In this document: piece by piece, positions 40,563 through 48,684 of the stretch
How positions within the stretch are numbered: position 1 is the first letter of the stretch
Layout of the letters: the number at the start of each line of letters is the position of its first letter
From: JAAFHZ01 sp964247085
GTDB taxonomy: Bacteria; Cyanobacteriota; Cyanobacteriia; Cyanobacteriales; Chamaesiphonaceae
Length of the DNA: 64,000 bases
Direction: 5' to 3'
NCBI GenBank assembly: GCA_964247085.1
Contig: CAXTSX010000009.1
Coordinates: forward strand, 1 to 64,000
Program-made: the position numbers and the translations under genes
The notes under the pieces: generated by a model
Told to the model about the DNA's origin: nothing
The model's database searches: none
Seen by the model: only the letters and a program-made list of their open reading frames with translations

Positions 40563-42011
40563 ATGAATTCAGAAACAGCGGTCAAAGTAGCCCGGGAGCT
40601 ATTGTTTCAGCGAGCGATGGTCGATATCAATGGTCAGTGGGGTGGCGCAGTGGCGGCCATTCCGAACCAGAGTCAGAAATCTGGGGCAGAATCTAAGCTC
40701 AATTACAGCGAGATCTTTATTCGTGACAATGTGCCTGTGATGGCCTATTTGCTGTTGGAGGGCAAATTTGATGCGGTCAAGAATTTTCTGACTATTTGCT
40801 TGGAGCTGCAAAGTACCCAATTTCAAACCCGAGGTATTTTCCCGACTAGTTTTGAAGAAGTTGATGGCAAACTAGTCCCAGACTATGGTCAACGAGCGAT
40901 CGGACGGGTGGTATCGATCGATGCGACTCTGTGGTGGCCAATCCTCACTTGGTCTTATGTGCAGCGCTCCCAAGACTTTGAATTTGCCCGTTCTACTGCG
41001 GTACAAGCTGGTCTGAACCGGTTCTTAGATTTAGTTCTTCATCCCGGCTTTCGTGATGCCCCCACCATTTATGTGCCAGATGGGGCGTTTATGATTGATC
41101 GACCGATGGATGTTTGGGGCGCACCCTTAGAAATTCAAAGCCTTCTCTACGGCGCGATGCTCAGTGCGGCGGGGCTATTGCAGCTCAGTATCAAAAATCA
41201 AAAAGGTCGCAGTACTAATACCAGTAGCCAAACGGAACGTCTTAAAGCCTGCTTGACTTGGATCAAGCGCCTGCGCCGCTATATGCTGGTGCATTATTGG
41301 GTAACCAGCAAGACTGTACAAGTACTGCGCCGTCGCCCTACTGAGCAGTATGGCGAATCGATTGAGAATGAATACAATATTCAGACCGAAACCATTCCTC
41401 ACTGGCTCCAGAAATGGCTGGGTAACCAGGGTGGCTATCTCATTGGCAATATTCGGACAGGCCGTCCCGATTTTCGCTTTTTCACGCTGGGAAATTGCTT
41501 GGGAGCGATTTTTGACCTGATCACTCCTAATCAGCAGCTCTATTTGTTTCGGATGATTTTGAATAACCGCGCCGATTTGGTGGCTAATATGCCCCTGCGG
41601 ATTTGTCATCCACCCCTGGACGATGCTGACTGGCGCAAGAAAACTGGATTCGATCGCAAGAATTTACCTTGGTGTTATCACAATGCTGGTCATTGGCCTT
41701 GCTTATTGTGGTTTTTAGCAGTGGCCATTTTGCGCCATCCTCAAGCGGATGCGCTGGTTGTCCAAGAAGTACGCAGCCTATTAAGTGATTCATATCAATT
41801 AATCTTGGGTCAACTGCCCCAGCAACAATGGGCAGAATATTTTGATGGCCCCACCGGCAATTGGCAGGGACAGCAAGCCCGCATTAATCAAACTTGGACG
41901 ATTGTAGGCTTTCTGTTGGTGCATCATCTGTTGCATGAAGATCCGACGGCGGCCAATTTACTAGATGTGCCCAATCTCCAAGACTTTCCGGAATTCGGCA
42001 AGATGAAATAA
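40563..42011 (+). CDS. glycoside hydrolase family 100 (alkaline/neutral invertase)
   Basis: A 482-residue cytoplasmic enzyme that hydrolyses sucrose to glucose and fructose. It has the (alpha/alpha)6-barrel phrases SEIFIRDNVPVMAYLLLEGK, IGRVVSIDATLWWPIL, AFMIDRPMDVWGAPLEIQ (catalytic Asp region, about residues 170-190) and WCYHNAGHWPCLLWFLAVA. It matches the cyanobacterial InvA/InvB family. Sucrose is used by many cyanobacteria as an osmolyte or carbon store. It follows tRNA-Arg on the opposite strand and ends before a perfect palindrome shared with ssb. Confidence 0.94.
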   Translation: MNSETAVKVARELLFQRAMVDINGQWGGAVAAIPNQSQKSGAESKLNYSEIFIRDNVPVMAYLLLEGKFDAVKNFLTICLELQSTQFQTRGIFPTSFEEVDGKLVPDYGQRAIGRVVSIDATLWWPILTWSYVQRSQDFEFARSTAVQAGLNRFLDLVLHPGFRDAPTIYVPDGAFMIDRPMDVWGAPLEIQSLLYGAMLSAAGLLQLSIKNQKGRSTNTSSQTERLKACLTWIKRLRRYMLVHYWVTSKTVQVLRRRPTEQYGESIENEYNIQTETIPHWLQKWLGNQGGYLIGNIRTGRPDFRFFTLGNCLGAIFDLITPNQQLYLFRMILNNRADLVANMPLRICHPPLDDADWRKKTGFDRKNLPWCYHNAGHWPCLLWFLAVAILRHPQADALVVQEVRSLLSDSYQLILGQLPQQQWAEYFDGPTGNWQGQQARINQTWTIVGFLLVHHLLHEDPTAANLLDVPNLQDFPEFGKMK

Positions 42012-42030
42012 GATGTCTAGCTACGTTTTT

Positions 42031-42054
42031 AGAGCCAGCCGATCGGCTGGCTCT
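42031..42054. terminator. perfect palindrome between convergent invertase and ssb
   Basis: AGAGCCAGCC-GATC-GGCTGGCTCT is a perfect ten-base-arm palindrome between convergent genes. There is no U tract right after either side (a T5 run lies just 5' on the + strand), so any terminator function would be non-canonical. Confidence 0.6.
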
Positions 42055-42075
42055 AGGCTGGCATGAGATTTTTTG

Positions 42076-42438
42076 CTAAAACTCGCTGCCATAATCTGGG
42101 CCGCTATTTTCTTGTTGATCACGCTTGGAACCGAGCAAGTCCAATCGATCAACTTTAATAATTGGCCGCGACCTGTCACTACCAGTAGCGCGGTCTGTCC
42201 AGTTCTCAATTTCTAAGGAACCTTGAATGCCAATCAATGAACCTTTTTTAACATAGTCTGCGGCAATCTTCGCGGTGTTACCCCAAATTTTGAGATTAAA
42301 CCAATCGGTTTGCTCATTATTCTTAGAGCGGCGGTTAACAGCCATTGTCATTGTACAGAGCACACTCCCCGATTCGTAATATTTGATATCAGGGTCGCCA
42401 CCAACCCGACCGACCAGATGAACTGTGTTGAGATTCAT
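42076..42438 (-). CDS. ssb: single-stranded DNA-binding protein
   Basis: A 120-residue OB-fold protein that covers single-stranded DNA in replication and repair. It begins MNLNTVHLVGRVGGDPDIKY and contains WFNLKIWGNTAKIAADYVKK and GSLIGIQGSLEIENW. The linker is very short and the C-terminal end is DYGSEF, a variation of the acidic tip (DDDIPF in E. coli) that recruits partner proteins. This compact form is usual for cyanobacterial SSB. It is a single gene. Confidence 0.95.
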   Translation of the reverse strand: MNLNTVHLVGRVGGDPDIKYYESGSVLCTMTMAVNRRSKNNEQTDWFNLKIWGNTAKIAADYVKKGSLIGIQGSLEIENWTDRATGSDRSRPIIKVDRLDLLGSKRDQQENSGPDYGSEF

Positions 42439-42630
42439 AATTATTGATTGTTTGGATGATTACGATGGCAGCTACTACCAGTACTATCATACCAAATACT
42501 TCGCTGCTTCATCACTAATCTGACGGGAAAATCCCAATTTGCATTGGCCATCGAAAACTTCAGAAACAATAATCAAGAACTACCCAAGAATAAAACTATA
42601 ATGGGTGAGAATGCCGCTTGAGTTTCATTC

Positions 42631-43257
42631 TTGCCCGTGGATACTCCCTATCATTTGCCTGATTTCCCCCATATTGCGAACATTGCTAGCACTGCAACAA
42701 CACCGGAACAGTTGCCTCTGACATCCAGAGTCTTAAAAGTTCGACCCTTGCAGTCCGTAGATCTGGCGAAAGCAGCAGATGTCATTAGTGATAGTTTTCA
42801 GATTGGTGCAGCTTTTGGTGGTTGGTTTCGGCCACTGTTTAGAATTGGTATTTATGAAGATTTGCGCAATCGACTAGATGTTCAGCCACCAGATCAGGCG
42901 ATCTGTTTGGTGGCCACGATCGGTTCTTCAGTAACAGATGTGGTTGGTACGATCGAAATCAGTGCTCGCTTACCTATCTATAACCCTACTACTAACCAAC
43001 GATATCTCTATATTTCTAATTTAGCAGTAGATGATAACTATCGCCGTTTAGGAATTGGGCGAGAATTAGTCACCCAGTGTGAATCGATCGCTAAAAAGTG
43101 GGGCTTCACCGATATTTACTTACATGTCATGGCCGATAACTTAGCTGGGAAGCATTTGTATTCTCGCTTAGGCTTTGAAGTATTGAGCAGCGATCAGCCT
43201 TGGCATATATTTCCTTGGCATCGTCCACAGAGATTATTTCTACGTAAGCGTTTGTAG
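42631..43257 (+). CDS. GNAT-family N-acetyltransferase
   Basis: A 208-residue protein whose C-terminal 160 residues form the GNAT fold: VGTIEISARLP, YISNLAVDDNYRRLGIGRELV (acetyl-CoA-binding R/Q-x-x-G-x-G as RRLGIG) and YSRLGFEVL. The N-terminal 40 residues look unstructured. The shown start is a TTG; the GTG two codons later is equally possible, and no clear ribosome binding site decides. The substrate is unknown. Confidence 0.85.
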   Translation: MPVDTPYHLPDFPHIANIASTATTPEQLPLTSRVLKVRPLQSVDLAKAADVISDSFQIGAAFGGWFRPLFRIGIYEDLRNRLDVQPPDQAICLVATIGSSVTDVVGTIEISARLPIYNPTTNQRYLYISNLAVDDNYRRLGIGRELVTQCESIAKKWGFTDIYLHVMADNLAGKHLYSRLGFEVLSSDQPWHIFPWHRPQRLFLRKRL

Positions 43258-43319
43258 GGTCCTTTTGTTACAATAGCCACAGACTGAATATCGGCAATCG
43301 TAGGTTCGCTGTAAAGATC

Positions 43320-43907
43320 ATGCAAGATAGTTGTCGTTGCTCAGATTGTGCTGGTATTTACCGGCGTCAGTTCCTGAAATATTTGGTTGGTACGGCATCA
43401 TTAATCGCTACCACAGCGGTTAATGCTCCATCGGCTTGGGCTGAGAAAAAATTGCCCAAAATGCCTAAAGCATTGGTACTTAGCTGCATCGATTATCGAG
43501 TGCTAGAAGCGGAACGGTATTTTTTATCGTTGCAAAATTTGGGCAACCTTTATGACATGACCGCTTTAGCTGGTTCTTCTCTAGCCTTAAGTGGGGTACC
43601 ACACCAAGCCGATGCCATGGCTTTTTGGGACCAACTAGATATTTCTTACCGACTACACCATGTTAAAAAAGTAATTATCCTAGATCATCAAGACTGTGCC
43701 GCTTTCGCCTATAAAATTAATCCCCAGCTCAGCGACGATCCAAAATTAGAATTACAGACCCACCAAGAATCTATGAGTCGAGCTTATTGGGCGATTCGGG
43801 ATAAGTACCCGGATCTGAATATCGAACTATATTTTGTCAGCTTAAATGCTGATGTCAAGTCTCTAGAGCCCCTCCCCAAACCCGCCACAACTAATAATAC
43901 AGCTTAG
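43320..43907 (+). CDS. Tat-exported beta-carbonic-anhydrase-like protein
   Basis: A 195-residue protein with a twin-arginine signal (YRRQFLKYLVGTASLIATTA, Ala-rich cleavage region near residue 41), so it should be exported folded with its metal. The mature part shows the beta-carbonic-anhydrase zinc pattern: C56-x-D58-x-R60 in LSCIDYRV, then H123 and C126 in ILDHQDCAAF. The protein is short (about 155 mature residues), and the C-terminal part of the usual fold is reduced. It may act on CO2/bicarbonate in the periplasm or thylakoid lumen, or be a related zinc protein. The MQDSCRCSDC start carries four cysteines before the signal. Confidence 0.75.
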   Translation: MQDSCRCSDCAGIYRRQFLKYLVGTASLIATTAVNAPSAWAEKKLPKMPKALVLSCIDYRVLEAERYFLSLQNLGNLYDMTALAGSSLALSGVPHQADAMAFWDQLDISYRLHHVKKVIILDHQDCAAFAYKINPQLSDDPKLELQTHQESMSRAYWAIRDKYPDLNIELYFVSLNADVKSLEPLPKPATTNNTA

Positions 43908-43938
43908 ACTTGAACAATTTTTCGTTCTGAAGTTTTCG

Positions 43939-43967
43939 GAAACGCTAAAATTGAAGTTAAGCGTTTC
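43939..43967. promoter_or_regulatory. inverted repeat GAAACGCT-N13-AGCGTTTC before ftsH
   Basis: Perfect eight-base arms lie 75 bases upstream of the ftsH start. It overlaps by two bases the next palindrome at 43966-43980. It could end the upstream gene or be a regulator site. Confidence 0.4.
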
Positions 43968-43980
43968 ATTCCGGGAATGA
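43966..43980. promoter_or_regulatory. TCATTCC-G-GGAATGA palindrome before ftsH
   Basis: Perfect seven-base arms around one base, immediately after the previous repeat. The close pairing with another symmetric site suggests a control region of ftsH. Confidence 0.4.
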
Positions 43981-44042
43981 TGAAACTAAAGCATTGCAAT
44001 CATGCTGATATCTAGGTAAGAGCATCCATTAAATTTAAAGCT

Positions 44043-45926
44043 ATGAATCAAAGTTCTTCCGTTCGACCCAACCGCCGTCAATCAGTCCCCCTTTGGCGGA
44101 TCGGTGCCGCTTTGTTAGTTGCCCAGGGATCTCTATGGGCAAGTCCAGCATTGGCTATTAAGGAGGCTAAAACTCAGCTGGCTCCTTACAGCTATGCTGA
44201 TTTACTCAAAGATATTGATGTTGGCCCGACCAAAGTGGAAAAAGTCGATATTGAAGATAGCCGTCGTCTGCTGCGCGTCACCCTGAAAGAAGACAAAGGT
44301 AAACCGCGCGAAATAACTTTATTTGATAGTAAAGAAGATAACAAGCAGCTGTTTAATGGCACCAAGTTCTACGAAAGAATGAGCAAGAGTGGAGTGCCCT
44401 ACGATTCACCACGGGTGGTGGACAATTCGGCCTGGCAGAGTCTGTTGCTTAATTTGCTGGTAGCTGGAGTATTGGTGTTGGCTATATCACTAATTATCCG
44501 GCGATCGGCTAATTCTTCTGGTCAAGCGATGAGTTTTGGCAAGTCGCGGGCGCGTTTTCAGATGCAAGCTAAGACTGGCGTGATGTTTGATGATGTGGCT
44601 GGTATCGACGAAGCCAAGGAAGAATTAGCTGAGGTGGTGACGTTCCTGCAACAGCCGGAGAGATTTACTACTTTAGGAGCGAAAATTCCCAGAGGTGTAT
44701 TGCTAGTTGGCTCTCCTGGTACTGGTAAGACGATGTTGGCGAAGGCGATCGCGGGTGAAGCTGGAGTACCTTTCTTTAGTATTTCTGGTTCGGAATTTGT
44801 GGAAATGTTTGTGGGGGTGGGCGCTTCCCGGGTACGCGATTTGTTCAAAAAAGCCAAGGAAAATGCCCCCTGTATTATTTTTATTGATGAAATTGATGCG
44901 GTCGGTCGGCAGCGGGGCGTGGGTCTAGGCGGTGGTAGTGATGAGCGAGAACAGACTCTCAACCAGCTACTCACTGAAATGGATGGTTTTGAGGGCAATT
45001 CTGGCGTAATCGTGATTGCGGCGACCAACCGCGCCGATGTATTGGATACGGCCTTGCTGCGTCCTGGTCGGTTCGATCGACAGGTAACGGTAGATTTGCC
45101 AGACCTCAAGGGACGGTTAGCAATTTTGACAGTCCATGCCCAGACCAAGAAAATGGCCGAGGACGTGTCTTTAGCCGAAATAGCCCGCCGGACGATTGGG
45201 TTTAGTGGTGCTGATTTGGCTAACTTGCTCAATGAAGCCGCTATTTTTACGGCGCGGCGGCACAAGAGCGAAACCACCATCTTAGAAATTAATGATGCGA
45301 TCGATCGAGTGATTGCTGGTATGGAAGGCAAAGCCGTGATCGATGGCAAGTTCAAGCGGATGACGGCCTACCACGAAATTGGCCATGCCTTGTTGGCTAC
45401 CCTGATTCCTGATAATGACCCGGTGCAAAAAGTCACAGTCATTCCGCGTGGCGGCGCAGTGGGAACTACTTGGTCTACGCCCCGAGAAGAGGAAGGTTTG
45501 GACAGTCGTTCTAGGTTAATTGCCAAAATTACCATGATTCTGGGAGGCCGAGCCGCTGAAGAGATCGTCTTTGGCGACGATGAAATAGATACCGGCGCGG
45601 GTAGTGATATCCAGAATCTGACTCGGATTGTGCGAGCGATGGTTTCCCAAGTAGGGATGTCTAAGCTGGGTCTGGTAGCATTAGATACCGAGCACAAAGA
45701 ATACTCCGAAGAGGTCGCCGCCCAGATCGATCGAGAAGTAAGATCGATCGTCAAGCAGTGTCATCAAAAAGCCCGGCAAATACTAGAACAACATCGCTGG
45801 CTCATGGATATTTTGGTCGATATACTGATTGAGCAAGAATCGATCAATGGTGAAGAGTTTCGGCAAATTGTCGATCGTTCCCTAGCCCAACATCCTCAAC
45901 TAGCCCCCGTGGTCGCGGCAATGTAA
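44043..45926 (+). CDS. ftsH: ATP-dependent zinc metalloprotease FtsH
   Basis: A 627-residue membrane AAA protease that removes damaged membrane proteins such as photosystem II D1. Two transmembrane helices (about 18-38 and 133-150) enclose the periplasmic/lumenal domain. Walker A GSPGTGKT (about 223-230), Walker B IIFIDEIDA and the SRH follow. The zinc site is H444-E-I-G-H448, with the third ligand Asp in GDDEIDTGAGSDIQNL. Length and order are normal. A small membrane protein starts on the last base of its stop codon, and a DnaJ-like gene follows, so the three may form a protein-quality operon. Confidence 0.96.
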   Translation: MNQSSSVRPNRRQSVPLWRIGAALLVAQGSLWASPALAIKEAKTQLAPYSYADLLKDIDVGPTKVEKVDIEDSRRLLRVTLKEDKGKPREITLFDSKEDNKQLFNGTKFYERMSKSGVPYDSPRVVDNSAWQSLLLNLLVAGVLVLAISLIIRRSANSSGQAMSFGKSRARFQMQAKTGVMFDDVAGIDEAKEELAEVVTFLQQPERFTTLGAKIPRGVLLVGSPGTGKTMLAKAIAGEAGVPFFSISGSEFVEMFVGVGASRVRDLFKKAKENAPCIIFIDEIDAVGRQRGVGLGGGSDEREQTLNQLLTEMDGFEGNSGVIVIAATNRADVLDTALLRPGRFDRQVTVDLPDLKGRLAILTVHAQTKKMAEDVSLAEIARRTIGFSGADLANLLNEAAIFTARRHKSETTILEINDAIDRVIAGMEGKAVIDGKFKRMTAYHEIGHALLATLIPDNDPVQKVTVIPRGGAVGTTWSTPREEEGLDSRSRLIAKITMILGGRAAEEIVFGDDEIDTGAGSDIQNLTRIVRAMVSQVGMSKLGLVALDTEHKEYSEEVAAQIDREVRSIVKQCHQKARQILEQHRWLMDILVDILIEQESINGEEFRQIVDRSLAQHPQLAPVVAAM

Positions 45927-46303
45927 TGTTCGAGATTTTCCCCTTTACCTTTGTGATCCACCCCCAGCAGATAGCTGGTACCGCCCTCTGGTCGGTAGCC
46001 TGCTACTGGACTTTCTCGCCGTTAAATGATTGGTTTATGTGGCGATTACAACAGTGGTTTAACTTTGCCGAGCGCTCTCTCTATACCTCCGAAAAAGAGT
46101 TTGAGCGCACGCGGGTCGGGAGAGAATCGCAGAATGCTTTCTTTGCCTCCATGTTGAGCATCGTGCCATTTTTATTCATTGGTGGGGTGCTGCATTACCT
46201 CATCGAAATTTCCTTGGGTGCCAGTTGGCCAATTAGCCTGGGCATGATGGGCTGTGTCTTGGGAGGAATTTATGAACTTGGTAGGCAACAGAGTGCAGAA
46301 TAG
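45926..46303 (+). CDS. small membrane protein coupled to ftsH (unknown)
   Basis: A 125-residue protein I do not recognise. It has a hydrophobic N-terminus (IAGTALWSVACYWTF), an amphipathic middle rich in W, F, R and E (NDWFMWRLQQWFNFAERSLY) and two further helices (about 76-94 and 99-116). Its ATG begins on the final A of the ftsH stop (TAATG), which means strict translational coupling. It ends 30 bases before the DnaJ-like gene. Position suggests an FtsH partner or accessory, but nothing in the sequence proves it. Confidence 0.7.
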   Translation: MFEIFPFTFVIHPQQIAGTALWSVACYWTFSPLNDWFMWRLQQWFNFAERSLYTSEKEFERTRVGRESQNAFFASMLSIVPFLFIGGVLHYLIEISLGASWPISLGMMGCVLGGIYELGRQQSAE

Positions 46304-46333
46304 GATTAGGAAACAAGGATTTACCCAATTGCC

Positions 46334-47317
46334 ATGAGCAGTGATTTTAAAGATTATTATTCAATTCTGGGCGTGGCCAGAAATTCCAATAGCGAGGATC
46401 TGAAAAAATCCTATCGGCGTTTGGCTCGTAAATATCACCCCGATATGAATCCCGGCGACAAAACAGCTGAAAATCGTTTTAAGGAAATAACTGAAGCCTA
46501 TGAAGTATTGTCGGATGCCGATAAGCGTCGCCGTTACGATCACTTTGGCCAATACGTAAATCAACCCAGTGGTAGCCGAGCTAGCAGCAGCAGTTCTTCT
46601 AGCAGCAAGCGGGGGAGTTATACTCCGACTCCTGATGCTGGGGGCGGGGGGTACGATTTTGGAAACTATGGTAGCTTTGATGATTTCTTAAACGAATTAT
46701 TAGGTCGGGCTAATAATCCGGGTGGTCGGGCAGCGGCTAATCGCCCCGACAGTACTACCAATGTTTCGACCAGTAGCAATGGCGATCGAGAGGCCAATAT
46801 CAGCCTGACATTGCTAGAAGCATTTAAGGGTGCCGAAAAATCTTTTAACATTGGCAACGAAAACATTAAAATTCGGATTCCCTTGGGTGCTAAACCCGGT
46901 AGCCGGGTGCGAGTACGTGGTAAAGGCGGTATGAACTCTTTTAGTAAGCAACGTGGCGATCTATATCTCACTATTGCCATCAAAAATAGCGATTTCTTTC
47001 AGTTTGAAAAAGATAATCTGATTTGTGAACTACCGATCAGCCCGGATGAAGCCGTCTTAGGTGCCCACATCCAAGTCCCGACCCTCGATGGTGTTGTGAC
47101 TTTGAATGTACCAGCAGGGGTACAATCCGGCCAGTCTTTGCGCTTGCGAGGCAAGGGTTGGTACAATGCCAAGGGCGAACGAGGCGATCAGTTAGTGAAA
47201 GTGCAAATTGCCACCCCCAAGAAAATCACTAATAATGAAAAGGAGCTCTACGAAAAATTGCGATCGATGCGCAGCTCTGATCCGCGCCAAAATTTTAGTA
47301 AGGTGAAGTTCCAGTAG
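46334..47317 (+). CDS. DnaJ-like co-chaperone (CbpA type)
   Basis: A 327-residue J-domain protein that stimulates DnaK ATPase and hands over clients. The J domain occupies 6-70, with the HPD motif at 35-37 (YHPDMNPG). A Ser/Gly-rich linker (SSSSSSSSKRGSYTP, then GGGGYDFGNYGSFDDFL) follows, and then the C-terminal client domains CTD I/II with KIRIPLGAKPGSRVRVRGKG and QVPTLDGVVTLNVPAGVQSG. The zinc-finger domain of DnaJ is absent, so this is a type II (CbpA-like) protein. It lies downstream of ftsH and the small membrane protein. Confidence 0.94.
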   Translation: MSSDFKDYYSILGVARNSNSEDLKKSYRRLARKYHPDMNPGDKTAENRFKEITEAYEVLSDADKRRRYDHFGQYVNQPSGSRASSSSSSSSKRGSYTPTPDAGGGGYDFGNYGSFDDFLNELLGRANNPGGRAAANRPDSTTNVSTSSNGDREANISLTLLEAFKGAEKSFNIGNENIKIRIPLGAKPGSRVRVRGKGGMNSFSKQRGDLYLTIAIKNSDFFQFEKDNLICELPISPDEAVLGAHIQVPTLDGVVTLNVPAGVQSGQSLRLRGKGWYNAKGERGDQLVKVQIATPKKITNNEKELYEKLRSMRSSDPRQNFSKVKFQ

Positions 47318-47409
47318 GTCAACATCAAGGTCAAAGATTTAGGGCAGCTTTTCGACAATTGGAGCGCCAGCCAATAAAATAGAGCTAGTTGTTCAGGGGT
47401 CTGTTTCTT

Positions 47410-48612
47410 ATGCCATCACCATCTGCCGATGATCAAGCCCCAGTAACTGGCGGGGCTACTGGTCAAGAACCACAGTCGCGCACGGGTAAGTTTTTGCAAG
47501 GCATTTTTAAACGGACTGAGCCGAATGCTGCCGATCGATCTACCGATAAACCTGCTTGGGAACAGTCAACGCAGGAGTTAATTCAGGTAATGTCGGAGCG
47601 GAGTGACTGGGATGATGAGGAAGAAAGCAATTGGGATGATGATGATTTGCTGGAAGATCTGATGCCCAAGGTGCCTCCGGCGGTGACGGCGGAAACAACG
47701 GAAACAATTGCCACCACCCCAGTCATCCCCATAGGGGTGGTAGAATCACCAACCGTAATTCGCGAACCATCTGCCCCACTTGACCCCATAATTAGTGCTC
47801 CGCCACCCCCACCGTCAGCTTTTTTAACACCGCCCCCAGCACCACCGACAGTGGTAGAAACATCCACTCCACTGGAACTGGAACGGGACAATCCCACTAT
47901 TAGTGTGAATATTCCCCGTCCCAAAAACATTAAATACAAAACCAAAGATCCGCAGGACAATGCAACCAAAAAACCGGCAGCAACATCGGCGGCGAATAAA
48001 ATTGATCAAACGGAGCCAATCGAATTCAATGTTAAGCGACCGACGACCATTAAATATAAATCGAAGCCAGTAGAGCAGCCCAGTTGGATGAGCAAAATCC
48101 TGGCTCCTGGTCGCGATCTATGGCAAAAAGTCGGTGATTGGGGAGATGTGATTCCGACTCAGCTCACCGAGAATCCGAAAAAAATCCTAGGTATCTTGGC
48201 GGCAGTTTTGTTATCGATCGCCACTTCTTGGGTGGTGGTGAACTTTTGGCCGAGTCAGTCCCAAGAAGCAGCTCAGCCACCTGCTATTACTAGTGCAGCG
48301 ACTACTCCAATTAGTCCCGAAGAGGCTCTGATCACCGCCGTTCGATCGCAGTTCAGTACTTTAGCTAGTCAGTACCCGGCTGGTTTAATTAGTAATTTGG
48401 AGCTAGACAATGAGCGGCAGTTGGCGATCGTCACTGTAGGAAATCTGTGGGCTAGTCTGACTGGTGAACAACAACAGCAAGTTGCTCAGAGTTTGTGGCA
48501 GCAAGCGCGGGTCTATCAAATGGCGAAAGTAGAAATGCGATCGAGTGCTGGCAATCTATTAGCGCGTAGCCCAGTGGTTGGTTCAGACATGGTGATCGTG
48601 TCTAACTGGTAA
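47410..48612 (+). CDS. acidic, proline-rich single-TM protein of unknown function
   Basis: A 400-residue protein from the ATG at 47410, preceded by AGGGG; the TTG at 47389 is upstream of the ribosome binding site. The N-terminal 260 residues are disordered-looking: an acidic segment (SDWDDEEESNWDDDDLLEDL), Pro-rich runs, and two copies of a basic motif, RPKNIKYKTKD and RPTTIKYKSKP, about 35 residues apart. One membrane helix (about 261-281, ILGILAAVLLSIATSWVVVNFW) and a compact C-terminal domain of about 100 residues follow. I do not recognise it. It is the last gene of a + strand run beginning with ftsH. Confidence 0.7.
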   Translation: MPSPSADDQAPVTGGATGQEPQSRTGKFLQGIFKRTEPNAADRSTDKPAWEQSTQELIQVMSERSDWDDEEESNWDDDDLLEDLMPKVPPAVTAETTETIATTPVIPIGVVESPTVIREPSAPLDPIISAPPPPPSAFLTPPPAPPTVVETSTPLELERDNPTISVNIPRPKNIKYKTKDPQDNATKKPAATSAANKIDQTEPIEFNVKRPTTIKYKSKPVEQPSWMSKILAPGRDLWQKVGDWGDVIPTQLTENPKKILGILAAVLLSIATSWVVVNFWPSQSQEAAQPPAITSAATTPISPEEALITAVRSQFSTLASQYPAGLISNLELDNERQLAIVTVGNLWASLTGEQQQQVAQSLWQQARVYQMAKVEMRSSAGNLLARSPVVGSDMVIVSNW

Positions 48613-48684
48613 TTTGAACATCAAAAAATATCGCTTTGTTGGTCACGAAATCTATGCGCTGAGCCGCCCCGAAATCAATAACTA

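Noticed and set aside
42031..42054. Canonical rho-independent terminator at the invertase/ssb junction
   Set aside because: The palindrome is perfect but neither strand has a U tract right after it, so it is reported only as a stem-loop with uncertain terminator function.
44558..45355. 265-codon open frame on the minus strand opposite ftsH
   Set aside because: It lies fully inside the conserved AAA domain of ftsH, has Ser/Pro-rich random composition and resembles no protein; it is an antisense shadow.
47583..47969. 128-codon minus-strand frame rich in Ser, Val and Gly
   Set aside because: It mirrors the Pro/Thr/Glu-rich low-complexity stretch of the + strand gene and has no ribosome binding site.
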